Of a DNA stretch of 64,000 nucleotides, positions 51,531-62,852 are shown piece after piece (positions within the stretch are counted from its first letter, which is position 1; every line of letters begins with the position of its first letter). Location of the stretch: contig JACJNX010000016.1 of NCBI GenBank assembly GCA_014695255.1, forward strand, positions 62,001 through 126,000, in the 5' to 3' direction. The notes under the pieces are model-generated. The model was given only the letters and a program-made list of their open reading frames with translations. It had not been told where the DNA came from and ran no database searches. The translations under genes and the position numbers were made by a program. Source of the DNA: Cyanobacteria bacterium FACHB-63. Its GTDB lineage: Bacteria > Cyanobacteriota > Cyanobacteriia > Leptolyngbyales > Leptolyngbyaceae.

Positions 51531-52754
51531 CTAACCCAGCTTGTCGAAAATCGCGAACATTGGCAGGTACATCGCAACTAGAATACTTCCAACCATGCCG
51601 CCAAGAAACAGGATCATAATCGGCTCCATAATGCTCGTCAGGGCTTTGACGGCTTGCTCTACTTCATCTTCATAAAAGTCAGCCACTTTCATCAGCATCT
51701 TATCAATTTCTCCCGTTTCTTCTCCGATGCTGATCATCTGAATTGCCATTGCTGGAAAGACTTGCTCTTTCTGGAGGGCGATGCTGATCATGCCGCCTGT
51801 TTGAATTTCTTTGCGGGCTTCGTCGATCGCGTTTGCCACAATCTGATTGCCTGATGTGTCTCGCACGATTTCTAAGCAAGTGAGAATCGGAACCCCTGAG
51901 CGCGTTAAGGCACCGAAGGTGCGGCAGAATCTTGCTGTTGCCGTTTTTTGAATCAAATCCCCAAACAATGGCATTTTTAGAAAGAAGCGATCCATCGTCT
52001 CTCGTCCAACCCGCGTTTTGTAGTATTGCTTGTAGGCAAAAACGATGAGCGGAATAATGATTAAGAGACTAAAGGCGGCAGGACTCGTCAGAAATGCACT
52101 GATATCCAGCATTAACTGCGTGAAGGCGGGCAAGTCGCCTCCAAGCTGCTTGAAAATGCCTGCAAAAATCGGGATGAGAAAAATCGTCATTCCTAGAAAG
52201 ATTGCTGTTGCGAGAAAGCCAACGACAACTGGATAACTCATCGCCGATTTAATTTGGTTCTGCAACCGAGCGACATCTTCAAGCAATTTGGCAAGACGGT
52301 TAAGCACTTCATCGAGCACCCCACCTGTTTCTCCGGCTTGCACCATACTGACGTATAAGCCATCGAAGCATTGAGGGTGTTTCCGCATCGCGTCGGATAA
52401 GTTCACCCCCTGCTGAACATCGCTGCTAATCTCCATGAGTGCTTTTTTTAGCTTGGGATTTGTGCATTGCTCCGCCAGTACGCCTAGCCCGCGAACCAAG
52501 GCAACCCCTGCGTTAACAAGGGCAGCAAATTGACGAGAGAAAACTGCTCTATCTTTAACTGAGACAGAGACCAGTGAGGTTTGGAAATTTTCAAAGCTTT
52601 TATTGATGTCAAAGCTTTCATTCTGTTTCAGTTCTTGTACAAACAGTCCTTGTTCGCGCAGTGCCGATCGTGCATCGCTGAGAGAATCAGCAACGATTTT
52701 TTCTTTTTTGGCGTTTCCTTTGGCATCTCGGACGCGGGCAACGTAGATTGGCAT
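51531..52754 (-). CDS. pilC: Type IV pilus inner-membrane platform protein PilC
   Basis: PilC is the membrane platform of the type IV pilus on which the PilB and PilT motors act. The 407-residue protein has two T2SF domains, each with a helix pair: the first starts RQFAALVNAGVALVRGLGVL, the second CRTFGALTRSGVPILTCLEI. Characteristic GETGGVLDEVLNRLA and GEETGEIDKMLMKVADFYED motifs and three transmembrane segments are present. It is the last gene of pilB-pilT-pilC, 43 bp after pilT. Confidence 0.95.
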   Translation of the reverse strand: MPIYVARVRDAKGNAKKEKIVADSLSDARSALREQGLFVQELKQNESFDINKSFENFQTSLVSVSVKDRAVFSRQFAALVNAGVALVRGLGVLAEQCTNPKLKKALMEISSDVQQGVNLSDAMRKHPQCFDGLYVSMVQAGETGGVLDEVLNRLAKLLEDVARLQNQIKSAMSYPVVVGFLATAIFLGMTIFLIPIFAGIFKQLGGDLPAFTQLMLDISAFLTSPAAFSLLIIIPLIVFAYKQYYKTRVGRETMDRFFLKMPLFGDLIQKTATARFCRTFGALTRSGVPILTCLEIVRDTSGNQIVANAIDEARKEIQTGGMISIALQKEQVFPAMAIQMISIGEETGEIDKMLMKVADFYEDEVEQAVKALTSIMEPIMILFLGGMVGSILVAMYLPMFAIFDKLG

Positions 52755-52797
52755 AGGATTTCAGTAGGAGTGGTGGGAACGGAATGCGAAAGTGAGA

Positions 52798-53910
52798 CTA
52801 GCGCTTGATTGCGGCTCCGGTAGCAGCGCCGTTTGGTGTTCCGCCGATGAGACGTTGGAGTTCGTCTGGGCGCGAGGTTTTAGAGGCAGCCGCTTCAAAG
52901 GTGATTAGTCCTGCTTTGTATTGATCAGCAAGGACTTTTTCCAAAGTTTGCATTCCCAGCTTTCCGCCTGTTTGAATCGCAGAGTAAACTTGCGCGGTTT
53001 TGCCTTCGCGGATCAGGTTGGCGATCGCCGGAGTGACGATCATGATTTCTTGCGCCATCACTCGTCCGTATTCACCGGGTTTCGGATTTTTCTTGGGAAC
53101 CAGCGTTTGACTGAAGACGGCAACCAGCGAGTTGGAAAGCTGGACTCGAACTTGAGTCTGACGCTCAGAAGGGAAGACATCGATCATCCGGTCAACAGTT
53201 TGAGCTGCAGAACTGGTGTGTAGCGTTCCAAACACTAAGTGACCAGTTTCCGCCGCAGAAATCGCCAGCGAAATGGTTTCTAAGTCCCGCATTTCGCCGA
53301 CCAGAATAATGTCTGGATCTTCACGTAGCGCGGCTTTGAGGGCATTTGCAAAGCTCTTCGTGTCTTCGCCAAGTTGACGCTGGTGAACCAGACTTTTGAT
53401 CGGTTCGTACACGAATTCGATCGGGTCTTCGATCGTGAGGATATGTTCAGCGCGGGTGCGATTGATCAAATCGATCATTGCTGCCAGCGTGGTTGTTTTT
53501 CCTGATCCGGTCGGACCTGTCACTAGAATCAGTCCTCTTGGTTTTTCGGACATTTCCCGCACGACATCCGGCAGATTCAGCTTCTCAAAGTTCGGAATTT
53601 TGGAACTCAATGCTCGTAAACAAGCGGCATAGGTTCCGCGATCCTTGTAAACGTTGACCCGGAATCGTGCCAGTCCACGAACGCCGTAAGAGCAGTCAAG
53701 CTCCCAGTTTTGCTCTAAGTTCTTGCGCTGTGTGTTGTTCAGCATACTGAAAATTAGCCGTTGGCACTCTTCGGCGTCGAGGACTTGATCGCCGATCGGC
53801 TGAAGATGACCACTAATGCGGAAATAGGGCGGTAGTCCAGCCGTCAGGTGCAGGTCGGAACCGCCCATCTCGATCAGTTGTTCCATCAAGTCTTCGATCA
53901 TTAATTCCAT
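52798..53910 (-). CDS. pilT: Type IV pilus retraction ATPase PilT
   Basis: PilT is the hexameric ATPase that depolymerises pili, powering twitching, phototaxis and DNA uptake. The 370-residue protein has a PAS-like N-domain (GGSDLHLTAGLPPYFRISG), Walker A LVTGPTGSGKTTT, the Asp box TIEDPIEFVYEP, Walker B REDPDIILVGEMRD, the His box GHLVFGTLHTSSA and the PilT-specific AIANLIREGK near the C-terminus. An ATG nine bases downstream is a possible alternative start. Confidence 0.96.
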   Translation of the reverse strand: MELMIEDLMEQLIEMGGSDLHLTAGLPPYFRISGHLQPIGDQVLDAEECQRLIFSMLNNTQRKNLEQNWELDCSYGVRGLARFRVNVYKDRGTYAACLRALSSKIPNFEKLNLPDVVREMSEKPRGLILVTGPTGSGKTTTLAAMIDLINRTRAEHILTIEDPIEFVYEPIKSLVHQRQLGEDTKSFANALKAALREDPDIILVGEMRDLETISLAISAAETGHLVFGTLHTSSAAQTVDRMIDVFPSERQTQVRVQLSNSLVAVFSQTLVPKKNPKPGEYGRVMAQEIMIVTPAIANLIREGKTAQVYSAIQTGGKLGMQTLEKVLADQYKAGLITFEAAASKTSRPDELQRLIGGTPNGAATGAAIKR

Positions 53911-53975
53911 TTGATTTGCTCCTGATTGCTAGATTGAGAAAATTGAGAATGAGCCCACCCTGGAAGACAATTAGA

Positions 53976-55976
53976 TCAATCCTGAAAGCGGGGAGTCGTG
54001 CAGTACCGGCAATCGAGCCAGTCTTGCTGTAGCTCTGCACCACAAGTACGGCAGGTGAGTGAACTTTTGCGCTTCGCTTTGAGTTCTGCTTCTAGCCCCG
54101 TGTCGGTGAAAGTGACGCGCTCGACTTCTTCGAGGGTGCAAAGTCCTTGGCGCACGAGTTCTAAGCTGTAGGCAAGCAGGGTTTGCATTCCTTCTTCGAC
54201 TGCGACTTCTTTGATGCGCTCGGTTGGTGCCCCCTCGGTGATTAGGGCTTGCAAACCCTCGGTCACACGCATGACTTCGTAAACGCCGCACCGCCCTTTG
54301 TAGCCCACCCCGTTACACTTTTGGCAAAGCTGGCTCCCTGCCTTGGCATCATAAATTTCTTGCGCTGTTAGTGTGTTCGCTTTATATAAGGTCAACTGAG
54401 CATCCCGCGAACTGGTTAAGCCAAATCGTGCTAGTTCTGCTTGAGTGGGAGTGTAGGGAATCCGGCATTCATCGCAGACCTTTCGCACGAGCCGCTGAGC
54501 GACAACGCCGATGAGTGCGCCGGAAACCATAAACGGTTCAACGCCCATTTCATCCAGTCGGGCGATCGCACCTGCCGCGTCGTTGGTGTGCAAAGTCGTT
54601 AAAACCAAGTGACCCGTTAACGCGGCTTCGATCGCGGTTTTTGCCGTTTCTTTGTCTCGCGTTTCACCCACCAGAATCACATCTGGATCTTGTCGGAGAA
54701 AGGCTCTCAAGATGGCAGCAAAGTCCATGCCTTTTTCGCGAATCACCTGAACTTGAGTGATGCCGGGGAGCGAATATTCGATCGGGTCTTCTGCCGTACT
54801 GATATTGACTCCTGGATCGTTTCGCTCTGCCAAGGCTGAGTAGAGCGTCGTCGTCTTTCCTGACCCGGTTGGGCCTGTCACCAGGATCAATCCAAACGGT
54901 CGCCGCACCATTTCTTGAACCGTGTGGAGCGAGGTTTCGTCGGTAATCAGCTTGTCCAATCCGAGTTGAGTGGCGGAGTTATCGAGAATCCGAAGCACCA
55001 CTTTTTCGCCATATCGACTGGGAAGCGTGTTTACCCGGAAATCTACCTTGCGTCCGTCAAAAATTCGGCGAATTCGACCGTCTTGGGGCTGACGGCGCTC
55101 GGCGATATCGAGTTGAGCAATAATTTTGAAGCGGGCGATCACCGCTGGGATGATCTTCTTCGGAAATGGCTCAAACGCTTCTCGTAAGACACCATCCTTG
55201 CGAAATCGAACGCGGAGGAATTCTTCTTGCGGCTCGACGTGAATGTCAGACACCGCCATTTGCAGGGCTTTGATCAAAACCTTGTTCACCAGCGCAATGA
55301 TCGGAGCCGCCTCTGCATCTGCTGACGCATCGAGATCCATTTCGGCGCTGTCGTCTTCTTTCAGCTCCGCTAGTCCTTCTAAGCCTTCAAGGTCAGAGCG
55401 GACATCGACCCTAGATTGTGCTTCGAGCTGCTTTTCCTGTTCAAGCCGTGCATCCATGTAGCCCGACATCAGGCGTTGGTAATCGTCGATCGTAATCACC
55501 AATCGCTGAAGCCCTAACCCCTTTGGACGCAGAATGCGATTCAGTTCATCTTGAGCGGCGAGGTTGTCTGGATCAACCATCGCCACCAAGAGCGAGGGGG
55601 GATTGCCTTCGTTTTGAGAAAGCGGAATGAGATTGTAGCGGCGGCAGAGTTCGACTGGGATTAAGTCGCCGATCAAGCTACCGATTTGAGTTGCGGAAAC
55701 TTGATTTAATTCAGGATCTAGCGATTCAACTCCGTAGAGAATCTTCAACTCAAACAGTTGCTGCCTTTTATATTGACGAATCAGGTCGGGCGACAACTGC
55801 TGTCCGGTCATCGCCTCTAGAACTGCGGTGAGCGGTCTACCTGACTTGCGGCACTCGATCAGCGCCTGTTGCATCTGCTCGTTATTGACATAGCCAGATT
55901 GAATCAGTTTGTTACCAAACGGCGAAAAATTGTTTTGAACAACAAGAGCACGCCGGGCAGAAGAAGAATTTGTCAT
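53976..55976 (-). CDS. pilB: Type IV pilus extension ATPase PilB
   Basis: PilB powers pilus assembly. From ATG 55976 the protein has 666 residues: an MshEN-type N-domain (~30-170, LIQSGYVNNEQMQQALIECR), Walker A LVTGPTGSGKTTT, Asp box AEDPIEYSLPG, Walker B RQDPDVILVGETRD and the GHLVLTTLHTNDA His box. Two zinc sites follow: a four-Cys ribbon (CDECRIP and CQKCNGVGYKGRCG) and an extra C-terminal CRTC/CRYC ribbon. The longer frame to 56129 adds 51 non-conserved residues and was rejected. First gene of the pilBTC operon. Confidence 0.96.
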   Translation of the reverse strand: MTNSSSARRALVVQNNFSPFGNKLIQSGYVNNEQMQQALIECRKSGRPLTAVLEAMTGQQLSPDLIRQYKRQQLFELKILYGVESLDPELNQVSATQIGSLIGDLIPVELCRRYNLIPLSQNEGNPPSLLVAMVDPDNLAAQDELNRILRPKGLGLQRLVITIDDYQRLMSGYMDARLEQEKQLEAQSRVDVRSDLEGLEGLAELKEDDSAEMDLDASADAEAAPIIALVNKVLIKALQMAVSDIHVEPQEEFLRVRFRKDGVLREAFEPFPKKIIPAVIARFKIIAQLDIAERRQPQDGRIRRIFDGRKVDFRVNTLPSRYGEKVVLRILDNSATQLGLDKLITDETSLHTVQEMVRRPFGLILVTGPTGSGKTTTLYSALAERNDPGVNISTAEDPIEYSLPGITQVQVIREKGMDFAAILRAFLRQDPDVILVGETRDKETAKTAIEAALTGHLVLTTLHTNDAAGAIARLDEMGVEPFMVSGALIGVVAQRLVRKVCDECRIPYTPTQAELARFGLTSSRDAQLTLYKANTLTAQEIYDAKAGSQLCQKCNGVGYKGRCGVYEVMRVTEGLQALITEGAPTERIKEVAVEEGMQTLLAYSLELVRQGLCTLEEVERVTFTDTGLEAELKAKRKSSLTCRTCGAELQQDWLDCRYCTTPRFQD

Positions 55977-56187
55977 AACGGATGAACGAAGATCACCATA
56001 TTGAGAATGCCCAAAATGTTTTTTGAAGAACGCATGAAGTCGATCGCTTGATTTCGGAGCGAGATTAAATCCAGAGCAGTGCGATATGATGCTTAACGGT
56101 TGTAAGCGGTGCGGCATCCAGCATCCCATTCGCTAGGATGAAAGAAGTTTGCTTAAGCCAGCGTTCTATAAGGGGAATTAGCGCACA

Positions 56188-56862
56188 ATGATCGACGAAC
56201 AAAATCAGCAGCAGCAGCCCGATGAAGTTCAAGCACCCGTCAGTGAATCTTCTGATCCTCCCTCTGAGCCAACGAGTGAGGCTGTAGAGACCAACTCTGG
56301 TGTAGAAGGTTCTACTGACGAAGACACGACGGATTATGAAGCGGCGTTTATGGAGCTACGATCGAACTATGCTGCCAAAGAACGAGAAATCGAAGGACTG
56401 AAAAAGCAGGCGGAAGAACTGAACAATCAGTACATGAGAATTGCTGCAGACTTCGAGAACTTCCGTCGTCGCACTCAGAGAGAGCGAGAAGAGCTAGAAA
56501 CGCAAATTAAATGCAATACGGTGAAAGAGTTGCTGCCTGTGGTGGACAACTTTGAGCGTGCTCGATCGCAGATCAAACCACAAACCGAAAGCGAGTCGAA
56601 CATCCACAAGAGCTATCAGGGTGTTTACAAGGATATGGTCGATCGCTTAAAGAAGGTCGGAGTAGCACCAATGCGGGCAGAAGGTAAGGAGTTCGATCCA
56701 AACCTGCACGAAGCAGTGATGCGCGAACCGACGAGCGAACATCCTGAAGGAACGGTCGTAGAAGAGCTAATGCGCGGCTATACGCTCGATGACAGGGTTT
56801 TGCGTCATGCGATGGTGAAAGTAGCCGCACCGCCCGAAAACGAATCCACTAGCCAAAGTTAG
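56188..56862 (+). CDS. grpE: Nucleotide exchange factor GrpE
   Basis: GrpE releases ADP from DnaK. The 224-residue protein has an acidic, low-complexity N-terminus (~60 residues), a long dimerisation coiled coil ([20 protein letters not shown]), the conserved [20 protein letters not shown] helix, and a C-terminal beta domain with [20 protein letters not shown]. It heads the grpE-dnaK-dnaJ cluster. No CIRCE element is visible upstream. Confidence 0.96.
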   Translation: MIDEQNQQQQPDEVQAPVSESSDPPSEPTSEAVETNSGVEGSTDEDTTDYEAAFMELRSNYAAKEREIEGLKKQAEELNNQYMRIAADFENFRRRTQREREELETQIKCNTVKELLPVVDNFERARSQIKPQTESESNIHKSYQGVYKDMVDRLKKVGVAPMRAEGKEFDPNLHEAVMREPTSEHPEGTVVEELMRGYTLDDRVLRHAMVKVAAPPENESTSQS

Positions 56863-56961
56863 CGACCTGTGAAAGTACGACGATCGGCAAGCGCGGCTTG
56901 AAGTACGGCTTGTTTGTGAACGCGACGTTAAGAAAATTCTGAAACAGGGCAACCTTTGTAA

Positions 56962-57000
56962 AGTTAGTTCAGCTTTGTCCGTAGCTACGGAGAACTAACT
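56962..57000 (+). promoter_or_regulatory. Nested hairpin in the dnaK leader
   Basis: An outer 9-bp stem AGTTAGTTC/GAACTAACT encloses an inner CCGTAG/CTACGG stem, 51 bp before the dnaK ATG. There is no T-run. Such a structure in a heat-shock gene leader could control translation or processing of the grpE-dnaK transcript. Function is inferred from position only. Confidence 0.5.
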
Positions 57001-57050
57001 AGGAACCTTGCGTTCTGCGTTCACCTCGCGTACTTTCGGCAGCGCTAGAT

Positions 57051-59000
57051 ATGGGAAAAGTCATCGGCATCGACTTAGGAACAACGAATAGTTGTGTAGC
57101 TGTGTTAGAAGGCGGGCAGCCCGTCGTCATCACGAATTCTGAAGGCGGGAGAACCACGCCAAGCATGGTGGGATTCGGTAAAACGGGCGATCGCCTAGTT
57201 GGTCAATTAGCAAAACGGCAGGCTGTCACCAACGCTGAAAACACGGTCTTTAGTATTAAGCGCTTTATCGGACGGCGATGGGATGATACACAAATCGAGC
57301 GATCGCGAGTTCCCTACAACTGTGCGAAGGGCAAAGACGAAACCGTAGATGTGCAAATTCGCGGTCGCAATTACACCTCGCAGGAAATTAGCGCCATGAT
57401 TCTGCAAAAACTTAAGCAGGATGCGGAGAATTACTTAGGCGAAGCAGTGACACAGGCGGTGATCACGGTTCCTGCCTACTTTAGCGATGCTCAGCGTCAA
57501 GCGACAAAAGATGCAGGCACGATCGCTGGACTCGAAGTGTTGCGAATCATCAATGAGCCGACTGCGGCAGCCCTAGCTTATGGCATGGATAAGCAAGAGC
57601 AAGATCAGTGCGTTTTAGTCTTTGACTTAGGCGGCGGCACCTTTGATGTCTCGATCTTGCAGCTTGGGGATGGCGTATTTGAAGTGAAAGCCACATCGGG
57701 CAATAATCATCTCGGCGGCGATGACTTTGATGCTTGTATTGTGGATTGGCTAAACGAGGTGTTTCAGCAGCAGGAAGGAATTAACCTGACTGAAGACAAA
57801 ATGGCGCTTCAACGGCTGAGAGAAGCGGCTGAGAAAGCAAAAATCGAGCTTTCCGGGACACTCAGTACTTCGATCAACTTGCCGTTTATCACTGCAGACG
57901 AAACAGGACCGAAACACCTGGAAATCGAGTTGACTCGCGCCAAATTTGAGGAACTGTCCAGCCGATTAATTCAAGCCACGATCGATCCAATGGAGCAGGC
58001 GTTAAAAGATGCAAGCTTGTCTACGGCGGATATTGATCGCATTTTGTTAGTAGGTGGCTCGACGCGCATTCCAGCCGTTCAAGAAGCGCTGAAAAAGTTT
58101 TTCAATGGTAAAACTGCTGATCGTTCCGTCAATCCTGATGAAGCGGTGGCCCTGGGAGCCGCAATTCAGGCGGGAGTTTTAGGTGGTGAAGTCAAAGACC
58201 TACTGCTGCTTGATGTCACACCTCTGTCTTTGGGGATTGAAACGTTAGGGGAAGTGTTTACCCGCGTGATCGATCGCAACACCACGATTCCTAGTAGCAA
58301 AACTCAAGTATTCTCAACCGCAACCGATGGACAGACCTCGGTCGAAATTCATGTCCTGCAGGGGGAGCGGGCAATGGCCAGAGATAACAAGAGTCTGGGC
58401 AAATTCCAACTAACTGGAATTCCGCCTGCACCTAGAGGTGTTCCTCAGATTGAGGTGGCGTTTGAAATTGATGCCAACGGAATTCTGAAAGTTGCAGCCC
58501 GCGACAAAGGGACAGGACGCGCCCAAAGTGTAGAAATTTCAAACACAGGTGGTTTGAGCAGTGCTGAAATTGAGCGAATGCGGCAAGAATCCGAATTCTT
58601 TGCTGAAGAAGATAGCCGCCGCAAGCACCTTGTAGAACTGAAGAACCAAGCAGACAACTTATTCCACAGTTATGAAATGACGCTAAGAGAAAGCGGCGCA
58701 TTCATTAGCGATCGTCTGAAAGTGCAGGCAAACGAGAAAATTGTGGAACTGAAAAGCGCGATCGTTGATCCAAAGGTTAGTATCGATGAAGTGAAGACGC
58801 ATCTCGACGGGTTGCAGCAATTGTTGTACACCATTGGTGCAGCAGTTTATGAAAGTGCTCAACCTGCTGAAGATTCTGCCTTTGAAATGCACACCCCTGC
58901 TGGGATGCGTTTTGAAGAGGACACGGTTGCAGCCGATATGAGCCGCTTCAGCTTTGAGACAGATGCGACCGTTACTGCGGATTACGAGACAGTCGATTAG
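57051..59000 (+). CDS. dnaK: Hsp70 chaperone DnaK (DnaK2 type)
   Basis: This 649-residue Hsp70 has the phosphate loops [17 protein letters not shown] and [17 protein letters not shown], the [15 protein letters not shown] and [15 protein letters not shown] blocks, the linker [15 protein letters not shown] and a substrate-binding domain with a C-terminal lid. The grpE-dnaK-dnaJ order marks it as the DnaK2 type, the main heat-inducible and essential cyanobacterial Hsp70. The C-terminus ends [15 protein letters not shown], without the EEVD of eukaryotic forms. It lies 188 bp after grpE. Confidence 0.97.
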   Translation: MGKVIGIDLGTTNSCVAVLEGGQPVVITNSEGGRTTPSMVGFGKTGDRLVGQLAKRQAVTNAENTVFSIKRFIGRRWDDTQIERSRVPYNCAKGKDETVDVQIRGRNYTSQEISAMILQKLKQDAENYLGEAVTQAVITVPAYFSDAQRQATKDAGTIAGLEVLRIINEPTAAALAYGMDKQEQDQCVLVFDLGGGTFDVSILQLGDGVFEVKATSGNNHLGGDDFDACIVDWLNEVFQQQEGINLTEDKMALQRLREAAEKAKIELSGTLSTSINLPFITADETGPKHLEIELTRAKFEELSSRLIQATIDPMEQALKDASLSTADIDRILLVGGSTRIPAVQEALKKFFNGKTADRSVNPDEAVALGAAIQAGVLGGEVKDLLLLDVTPLSLGIETLGEVFTRVIDRNTTIPSSKTQVFSTATDGQTSVEIHVLQGERAMARDNKSLGKFQLTGIPPAPRGVPQIEVAFEIDANGILKVAARDKGTGRAQSVEISNTGGLSSAEIERMRQESEFFAEEDSRRKHLVELKNQADNLFHSYEMTLRESGAFISDRLKVQANEKIVELKSAIVDPKVSIDEVKTHLDGLQQLLYTIGAAVYESAQPAEDSAFEMHTPAGMRFEEDTVAADMSRFSFETDATVTADYETVD

Positions 59001-59086
59001 TTGAGCGTGTAGGGTAGTAATATAGGGAGTCTAGACCGTTGCCCTACGCCTCTTTTTAGCCCTCTTACCCCCCGAACCTCTACCCT

Positions 59087-60220
59087 ATGGCTCGTGATTA
59101 CTACGAAATTCTTGGCGTTTCCCGTGATGCGGACAAGGAAGAAGTCAAGCAAGCCTTCCGTCGTCTCGCTCGAAAATATCACCCGGATGTTAACAAAGAG
59201 CCTGGTGCAGAAGAGCGCTTCAAAGAAATCAACCGCGCCTATGAGGTGGTTTCTGATCCAGAGATGCGGGCGCGGTACGATCGCTTCGGTGAAGCAGGTG
59301 TTGGCTCTGCCGCAAGTGCAGGTGGCTACCAAGATATGGGTGATATGGGTGGTATCGCTGATATTTTTGAAAGCTTCTTCAGTGGATTTGCGGGTGGGGC
59401 ACCTGGGGGGCAAACCCGACGGCGAGGGGGGCCAGTCCGAGGCGATGATCTGCGGCTAGATTTAAGGCTGGATTTTCGCGAAGCCGTGTTTGGCGGTGAA
59501 AAGGAAATTCGGATTAGCCATCTAGAAACCTGTACGAACTGTAGTGGAAGTGGGGCAAAGCCAGGAACTCGTCCTAAGACTTGCTCAACTTGTTCGGGTG
59601 CGGGTCAGGTTCGTCGCGCCACTCGGACTCCGTTTGGTAGTTTTACTCAAGTTTCCGTTTGTCCAACCTGTAACGGGACTGGGCAGATGATCGAGGAGAA
59701 ATGCGAAGTTTGTAGCGGCAATGGACAGCGGCAGGAAACGAAAAAGCTCAAAATCACCATTCCGGCAGGTGTGGATAACGGGACTCGATTGAGAGTATCC
59801 GGTGAGGGTGATGCAGGGCAGCGCAATGGTCCTGCGGGCGATTTGTATGTCTATCTCTTCATCAACGAGGATGCTGATTTTCGTCGTGATGGAATTAACG
59901 TGCTATCGGATGTCAAAATCAGCTATTTACAGGCGATTTTGGGTTCTCGAATCGAAGTCAAGACGGTTGATGGTGAAGAGGAGTTGATGATTCCTGTGGG
60001 GACTCAGCCGGGAACGGTTCTGACCCTAGAGAACAAGGGCGTACCGAAGCTGGGAAATCCGGTGAGCCGTGGGGATCATTTGATTACAGTATCGGTGGAT
60101 ATTCCAACGCGGATTAGCCCAGAAGAGCGAGAGCTACTGGAAAAGCTGGCAAAAATTAGGGGCGATCGTGTCGGAAAAGGCGGTGTTGAAGGCTTTATCG
60201 GGAAGATTTTTGGCGGATGA
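59087..60220 (+). CDS. dnaJ: Chaperone DnaJ
   Basis: This is a full class-I J protein of 377 residues. The J domain carries [20 protein letters not shown] with the HPD motif, followed by a Gly-rich region. Four zinc-binding CxxCxGxG repeats are present ([32 protein letters not shown]), and the C-terminal substrate-binding domain starts [20 protein letters not shown]. It stimulates the ATPase of DnaK encoded 86 bp upstream. Its end overlaps the next gene by four bases. Confidence 0.97.
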   Translation: MARDYYEILGVSRDADKEEVKQAFRRLARKYHPDVNKEPGAEERFKEINRAYEVVSDPEMRARYDRFGEAGVGSAASAGGYQDMGDMGGIADIFESFFSGFAGGAPGGQTRRRGGPVRGDDLRLDLRLDFREAVFGGEKEIRISHLETCTNCSGSGAKPGTRPKTCSTCSGAGQVRRATRTPFGSFTQVSVCPTCNGTGQMIEEKCEVCSGNGQRQETKKLKITIPAGVDNGTRLRVSGEGDAGQRNGPAGDLYVYLFINEDADFRRDGINVLSDVKISYLQAILGSRIEVKTVDGEEELMIPVGTQPGTVLTLENKGVPKLGNPVSRGDHLITVSVDIPTRISPEERELLEKLAKIRGDRVGKGGVEGFIGKIFGG

Positions 60221-60456
60221 GTCAAGCAGCAGAAACCTCAGATGTGCAGATGGATTTACGCGGGACACCTTGCCCGATCAATTTTGTTCGCACCAAGCTA
60301 CGGCTAGAGCAGATGGCTCCGGGTTCGCTGCTGGAGGTTTGGCTCGATCCGGGAGAACCGATCGAGCAGGTGCCAGACAGCCTGATAATGGAAGGCTACA
60401 AGATTGAGAGTATTGAGGATCGATCGAGCTTTTTTGCTGTCAAAATTCGTCGTTAA
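60217..60456 (+). CDS. TusA/SirA-like sulfurtransferase family protein
   Basis: This 79-residue protein has the TusA core: [20 protein letters not shown] with the active Cys in CPxxF, and a C-terminal beta part [17 protein letters not shown]. TusA passes sulfur for tRNA thiolation and other pathways through a persulfide on this Cys. In cyanobacteria the acceptor is not established. It is translationally coupled to dnaJ (ATGA overlap) and lies 17 bp before rsgA. Confidence 0.87.
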   Translation: MSQAAETSDVQMDLRGTPCPINFVRTKLRLEQMAPGSLLEVWLDPGEPIEQVPDSLIMEGYKIESIEDRSSFFAVKIRR

Positions 60457-60473
60457 TCTTCCGTTGTGATCTT

Positions 60474-61586
60474 ATGGGTTCTGAAGACTTCAGCAAGATT
60501 TTGGAAGATGATCAGCCGCGCCAAATTATAGGTACGGTTTTAGCAGTGCAAGCGAATTTTTATCAGGTGCGGCTTCTAGAGGAGGCGCTACCTAAATCAA
60601 TGCTGCTTTGTACTCGGCGAACTCGACTGAAGAAAATCGGGCAGCGGGTGATGGTGGGTGATCGCGTTCTCATCGAGGAACCGGATTGGAGCGGAGCGCG
60701 CGGCGCAATCTCGCAGGTGTTTCCAAGGCGATCAGAATTGGATCGTCCGCCGATCGCAAATGTTGATCAAATTTTGCTGGTGTTTGCGCTTGCTTCTCCG
60801 ACGATTGAGCCTCATCAACTAAGTCGATTTTTAGTGAAAGCTGAGTCAACTGGCGTAGCAGTTTGCTTGGCGTTGAGTAAAAGCGATTTAGTGTCGATCG
60901 AGGAGCAGGAATGCTGGAAAGCTCGACTAGGCAAATGGGGCTATCAGCCGATTTTTATCAGTGTTCATCAACAACTTGGCTTAATTGAGTTAAAGCAACG
61001 GCTAAATCAGAAAATTACCGTTGCTTCTGGTCCTTCTGGCGTTGGCAAATCTAGCTTAATTAACCAGATTATTCCTAATATTGATCTGCGGGTCAGTGCG
61101 GTTTCTGGGAAGTTAGAAAAAGGGCGACATACGACGCGCCACGTTGAATTATTTGAGCTTCCAACAGGCGGATTACTTGCAGATACCCCAGGATTTAACC
61201 AGCCAGATTTGTATTGTTTACCTCAAGAATTAGTGCAATATTTTCCAGAAGCGCGACGGAAATTAGCAGAGGGAAGCTGCCAGTTTAGTAATTGCTTACA
61301 TCGAGACGAGCCTGGGTGTATTGTGCGGGGGGATTGGGAGCGGTATGAGTATTACTTGGATTTTTTGGAAGATGCGATCGTATACGAAACTCAGTTGAAT
61401 CAGCAATCTGATCCAGACGAGGCTTTGAAGCTCAAAACGACAGGCAAAGGAACCCAGTATGAGCCGCGTTTAGAACTGAAGAAATATCGACGTGAATCCC
61501 GTAGAAACCGCCAGCAATCTCTCCGTAAGCTCGACATTGACAAGTTGATGAAAAGCGAGGAAAACGAGAGTTTGGATGATGCTTAG
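60474..61586 (+). CDS. rsgA: Ribosome small-subunit maturation GTPase RsgA
   Basis: RsgA (YjeQ) checks late assembly of the 30S subunit. The 370-residue protein shows the permuted order of the family: an OB fold, G4 (SKSDLV), then G1 [17 protein letters not shown] and G3 ([13 protein letters not shown]). The zinc finger follows, with [15 protein letters not shown] supplying Cys and His ligands. A basic tail (~340-360) binds rRNA. It is the last gene of the chaperone-side transcript and overlaps the convergent DUF445 gene by four bases. Confidence 0.95.
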   Translation: MGSEDFSKILEDDQPRQIIGTVLAVQANFYQVRLLEEALPKSMLLCTRRTRLKKIGQRVMVGDRVLIEEPDWSGARGAISQVFPRRSELDRPPIANVDQILLVFALASPTIEPHQLSRFLVKAESTGVAVCLALSKSDLVSIEEQECWKARLGKWGYQPIFISVHQQLGLIELKQRLNQKITVASGPSGVGKSSLINQIIPNIDLRVSAVSGKLEKGRHTTRHVELFELPTGGLLADTPGFNQPDLYCLPQELVQYFPEARRKLAEGSCQFSNCLHRDEPGCIVRGDWERYEYYLDFLEDAIVYETQLNQQSDPDEALKLKTTGKGTQYEPRLELKKYRRESRRNRQQSLRKLDIDKLMKSEENESLDDA

Positions 61587-62851
61587 CGGAGTAAGAGTGA
61601 GGCGGATTGCAGCGCACCGATCAGCAGTCCCAAAACTCCACCAAGATTCACGATCGCCTGCAATTCACTCCGAACAATTCCGTTGATTGCGGCTTCTAAA
61701 TCGGCTGGAGAAGTTGCCCTGACTCGATCGACAATGACTTGATCAATATTCAAAATTGGAATGACTTGAGCAACAATATTTTCTAGATCTTTTTCTAAAT
61801 AACGCTCCAAAATTAACGCTAGTTCTTCGCTTACAAGCTCCAAAGAAGAATTAACCGCTTCTGAACTCTGTAATCGGTTTAACACCACAGACGCAACATT
61901 CTCCCAATCGACCGATTCACTCAGTCCTTGCAGAACTTCCGAGCCTCGATCCTGCAAATAGTGTCGAGTGCTATCTCGCATTGTTTTACGAAGCTGTCTA
62001 ACGGTAGAAACAGGTAGATTTTGAAGTGAGACATTCTGCATCCATTCTTTGAAGCGCTGCTTCACACCCAGCGAAAACATTAGCTCAGATAAAACAGAAT
62101 TGCTTGCTTCTTTCTCATCTAAACAAAACGTTCTCAGTCGAGTTAAAGTATTCCGAACGCCGAATAAGTTTGCAACAACCCAATAAGTACCACTGGTCTT
62201 TTCTCGGAAGCCTTCATCGATCACTTGAATATTGCGATCGGTCAGAAAATCCACCAAAGTTTGACGCAAAACATCCGGCGGGATTACCGTTTGAATCAGC
62301 CATTCTGAAAGCTTTTCTGCTTGGTCTTCGGTAAGCTGAAACTCCAGAATAACCTGATCGAAAATATGATTTAACTGGTCTTCAAGAAATTCTTCTTGGC
62401 GCGCTAAAACTCTCAGCAATCGCGGCAAAGACTGACCGAATAGGTCTCTTAAAATATTGCCTAAAATCTTTGCTGTTTTTTGCTCTTTGCTTTCTTGAAC
62501 CTGCTCGATCGCGAGTTGCAACAACCATAGAATTGCTGCCTGAACTCGCTCCGTTTGCAAAAGTCGTCGCGCTAAATTCTGCAACTCTTCAGGAGTCAAT
62601 AATGATCCCATAATTGTGTCAGAAATTCGCTTTGCTAAGCGCTCCTGATTGCGAGGGATGAGTCCGGGTGTAAACGGAATCCGCTGTTTGCCAAGGTAAA
62701 GCGCTCGATACGGGCGAAACAGCATCTTAATCGCAATATCGTTGGTGAAGTAGCCAATGACTCCACCAACCACAGGAGGACCCAGAAAAAGCCAGAGCGT
62801 CGAGAGATCCACAGGGACTAATAAAGTAATGAGGGGTAAAGGGGCGATCAC
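61583..62851 (-). CDS. DUF445 family membrane protein
   Basis: This 422-residue protein from GTG 62851 has an N-terminal membrane segment ([20 protein letters not shown]) with the diagnostic [20 protein letters not shown] loop and [21 protein letters not shown] long amphipathic helical middle and a C-terminal helix ([20 protein letters not shown]) follow. DUF445 is widespread and uncharacterised. It begins 1 bp after the menG stop, so the two are probably co-transcribed. Confidence 0.87.
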   Translation of the reverse strand: MIAPLPLITLLVPVDLSTLWLFLGPPVVGGVIGYFTNDIAIKMLFRPYRALYLGKQRIPFTPGLIPRNQERLAKRISDTIMGSLLTPEELQNLARRLLQTERVQAAILWLLQLAIEQVQESKEQKTAKILGNILRDLFGQSLPRLLRVLARQEEFLEDQLNHIFDQVILEFQLTEDQAEKLSEWLIQTVIPPDVLRQTLVDFLTDRNIQVIDEGFREKTSGTYWVVANLFGVRNTLTRLRTFCLDEKEASNSVLSELMFSLGVKQRFKEWMQNVSLQNLPVSTVRQLRKTMRDSTRHYLQDRGSEVLQGLSESVDWENVASVVLNRLQSSEAVNSSLELVSEELALILERYLEKDLENIVAQVIPILNIDQVIVDRVRATSPADLEAAINGIVRSELQAIVNLGGVLGLLIGALQSASLLLR

Positions 62852-62852
62852 C

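Noticed and set aside
56130-56187. CIRCE element before grpE
   Set aside because: No TTAGCACTC inverted repeat is present.
59001-59086. Terminator between dnaK and dnaJ
   Set aside because: GTAGGG/CCCTAC can pair before a T-run, but the loop is 27 nt and the stem only 6 bp.
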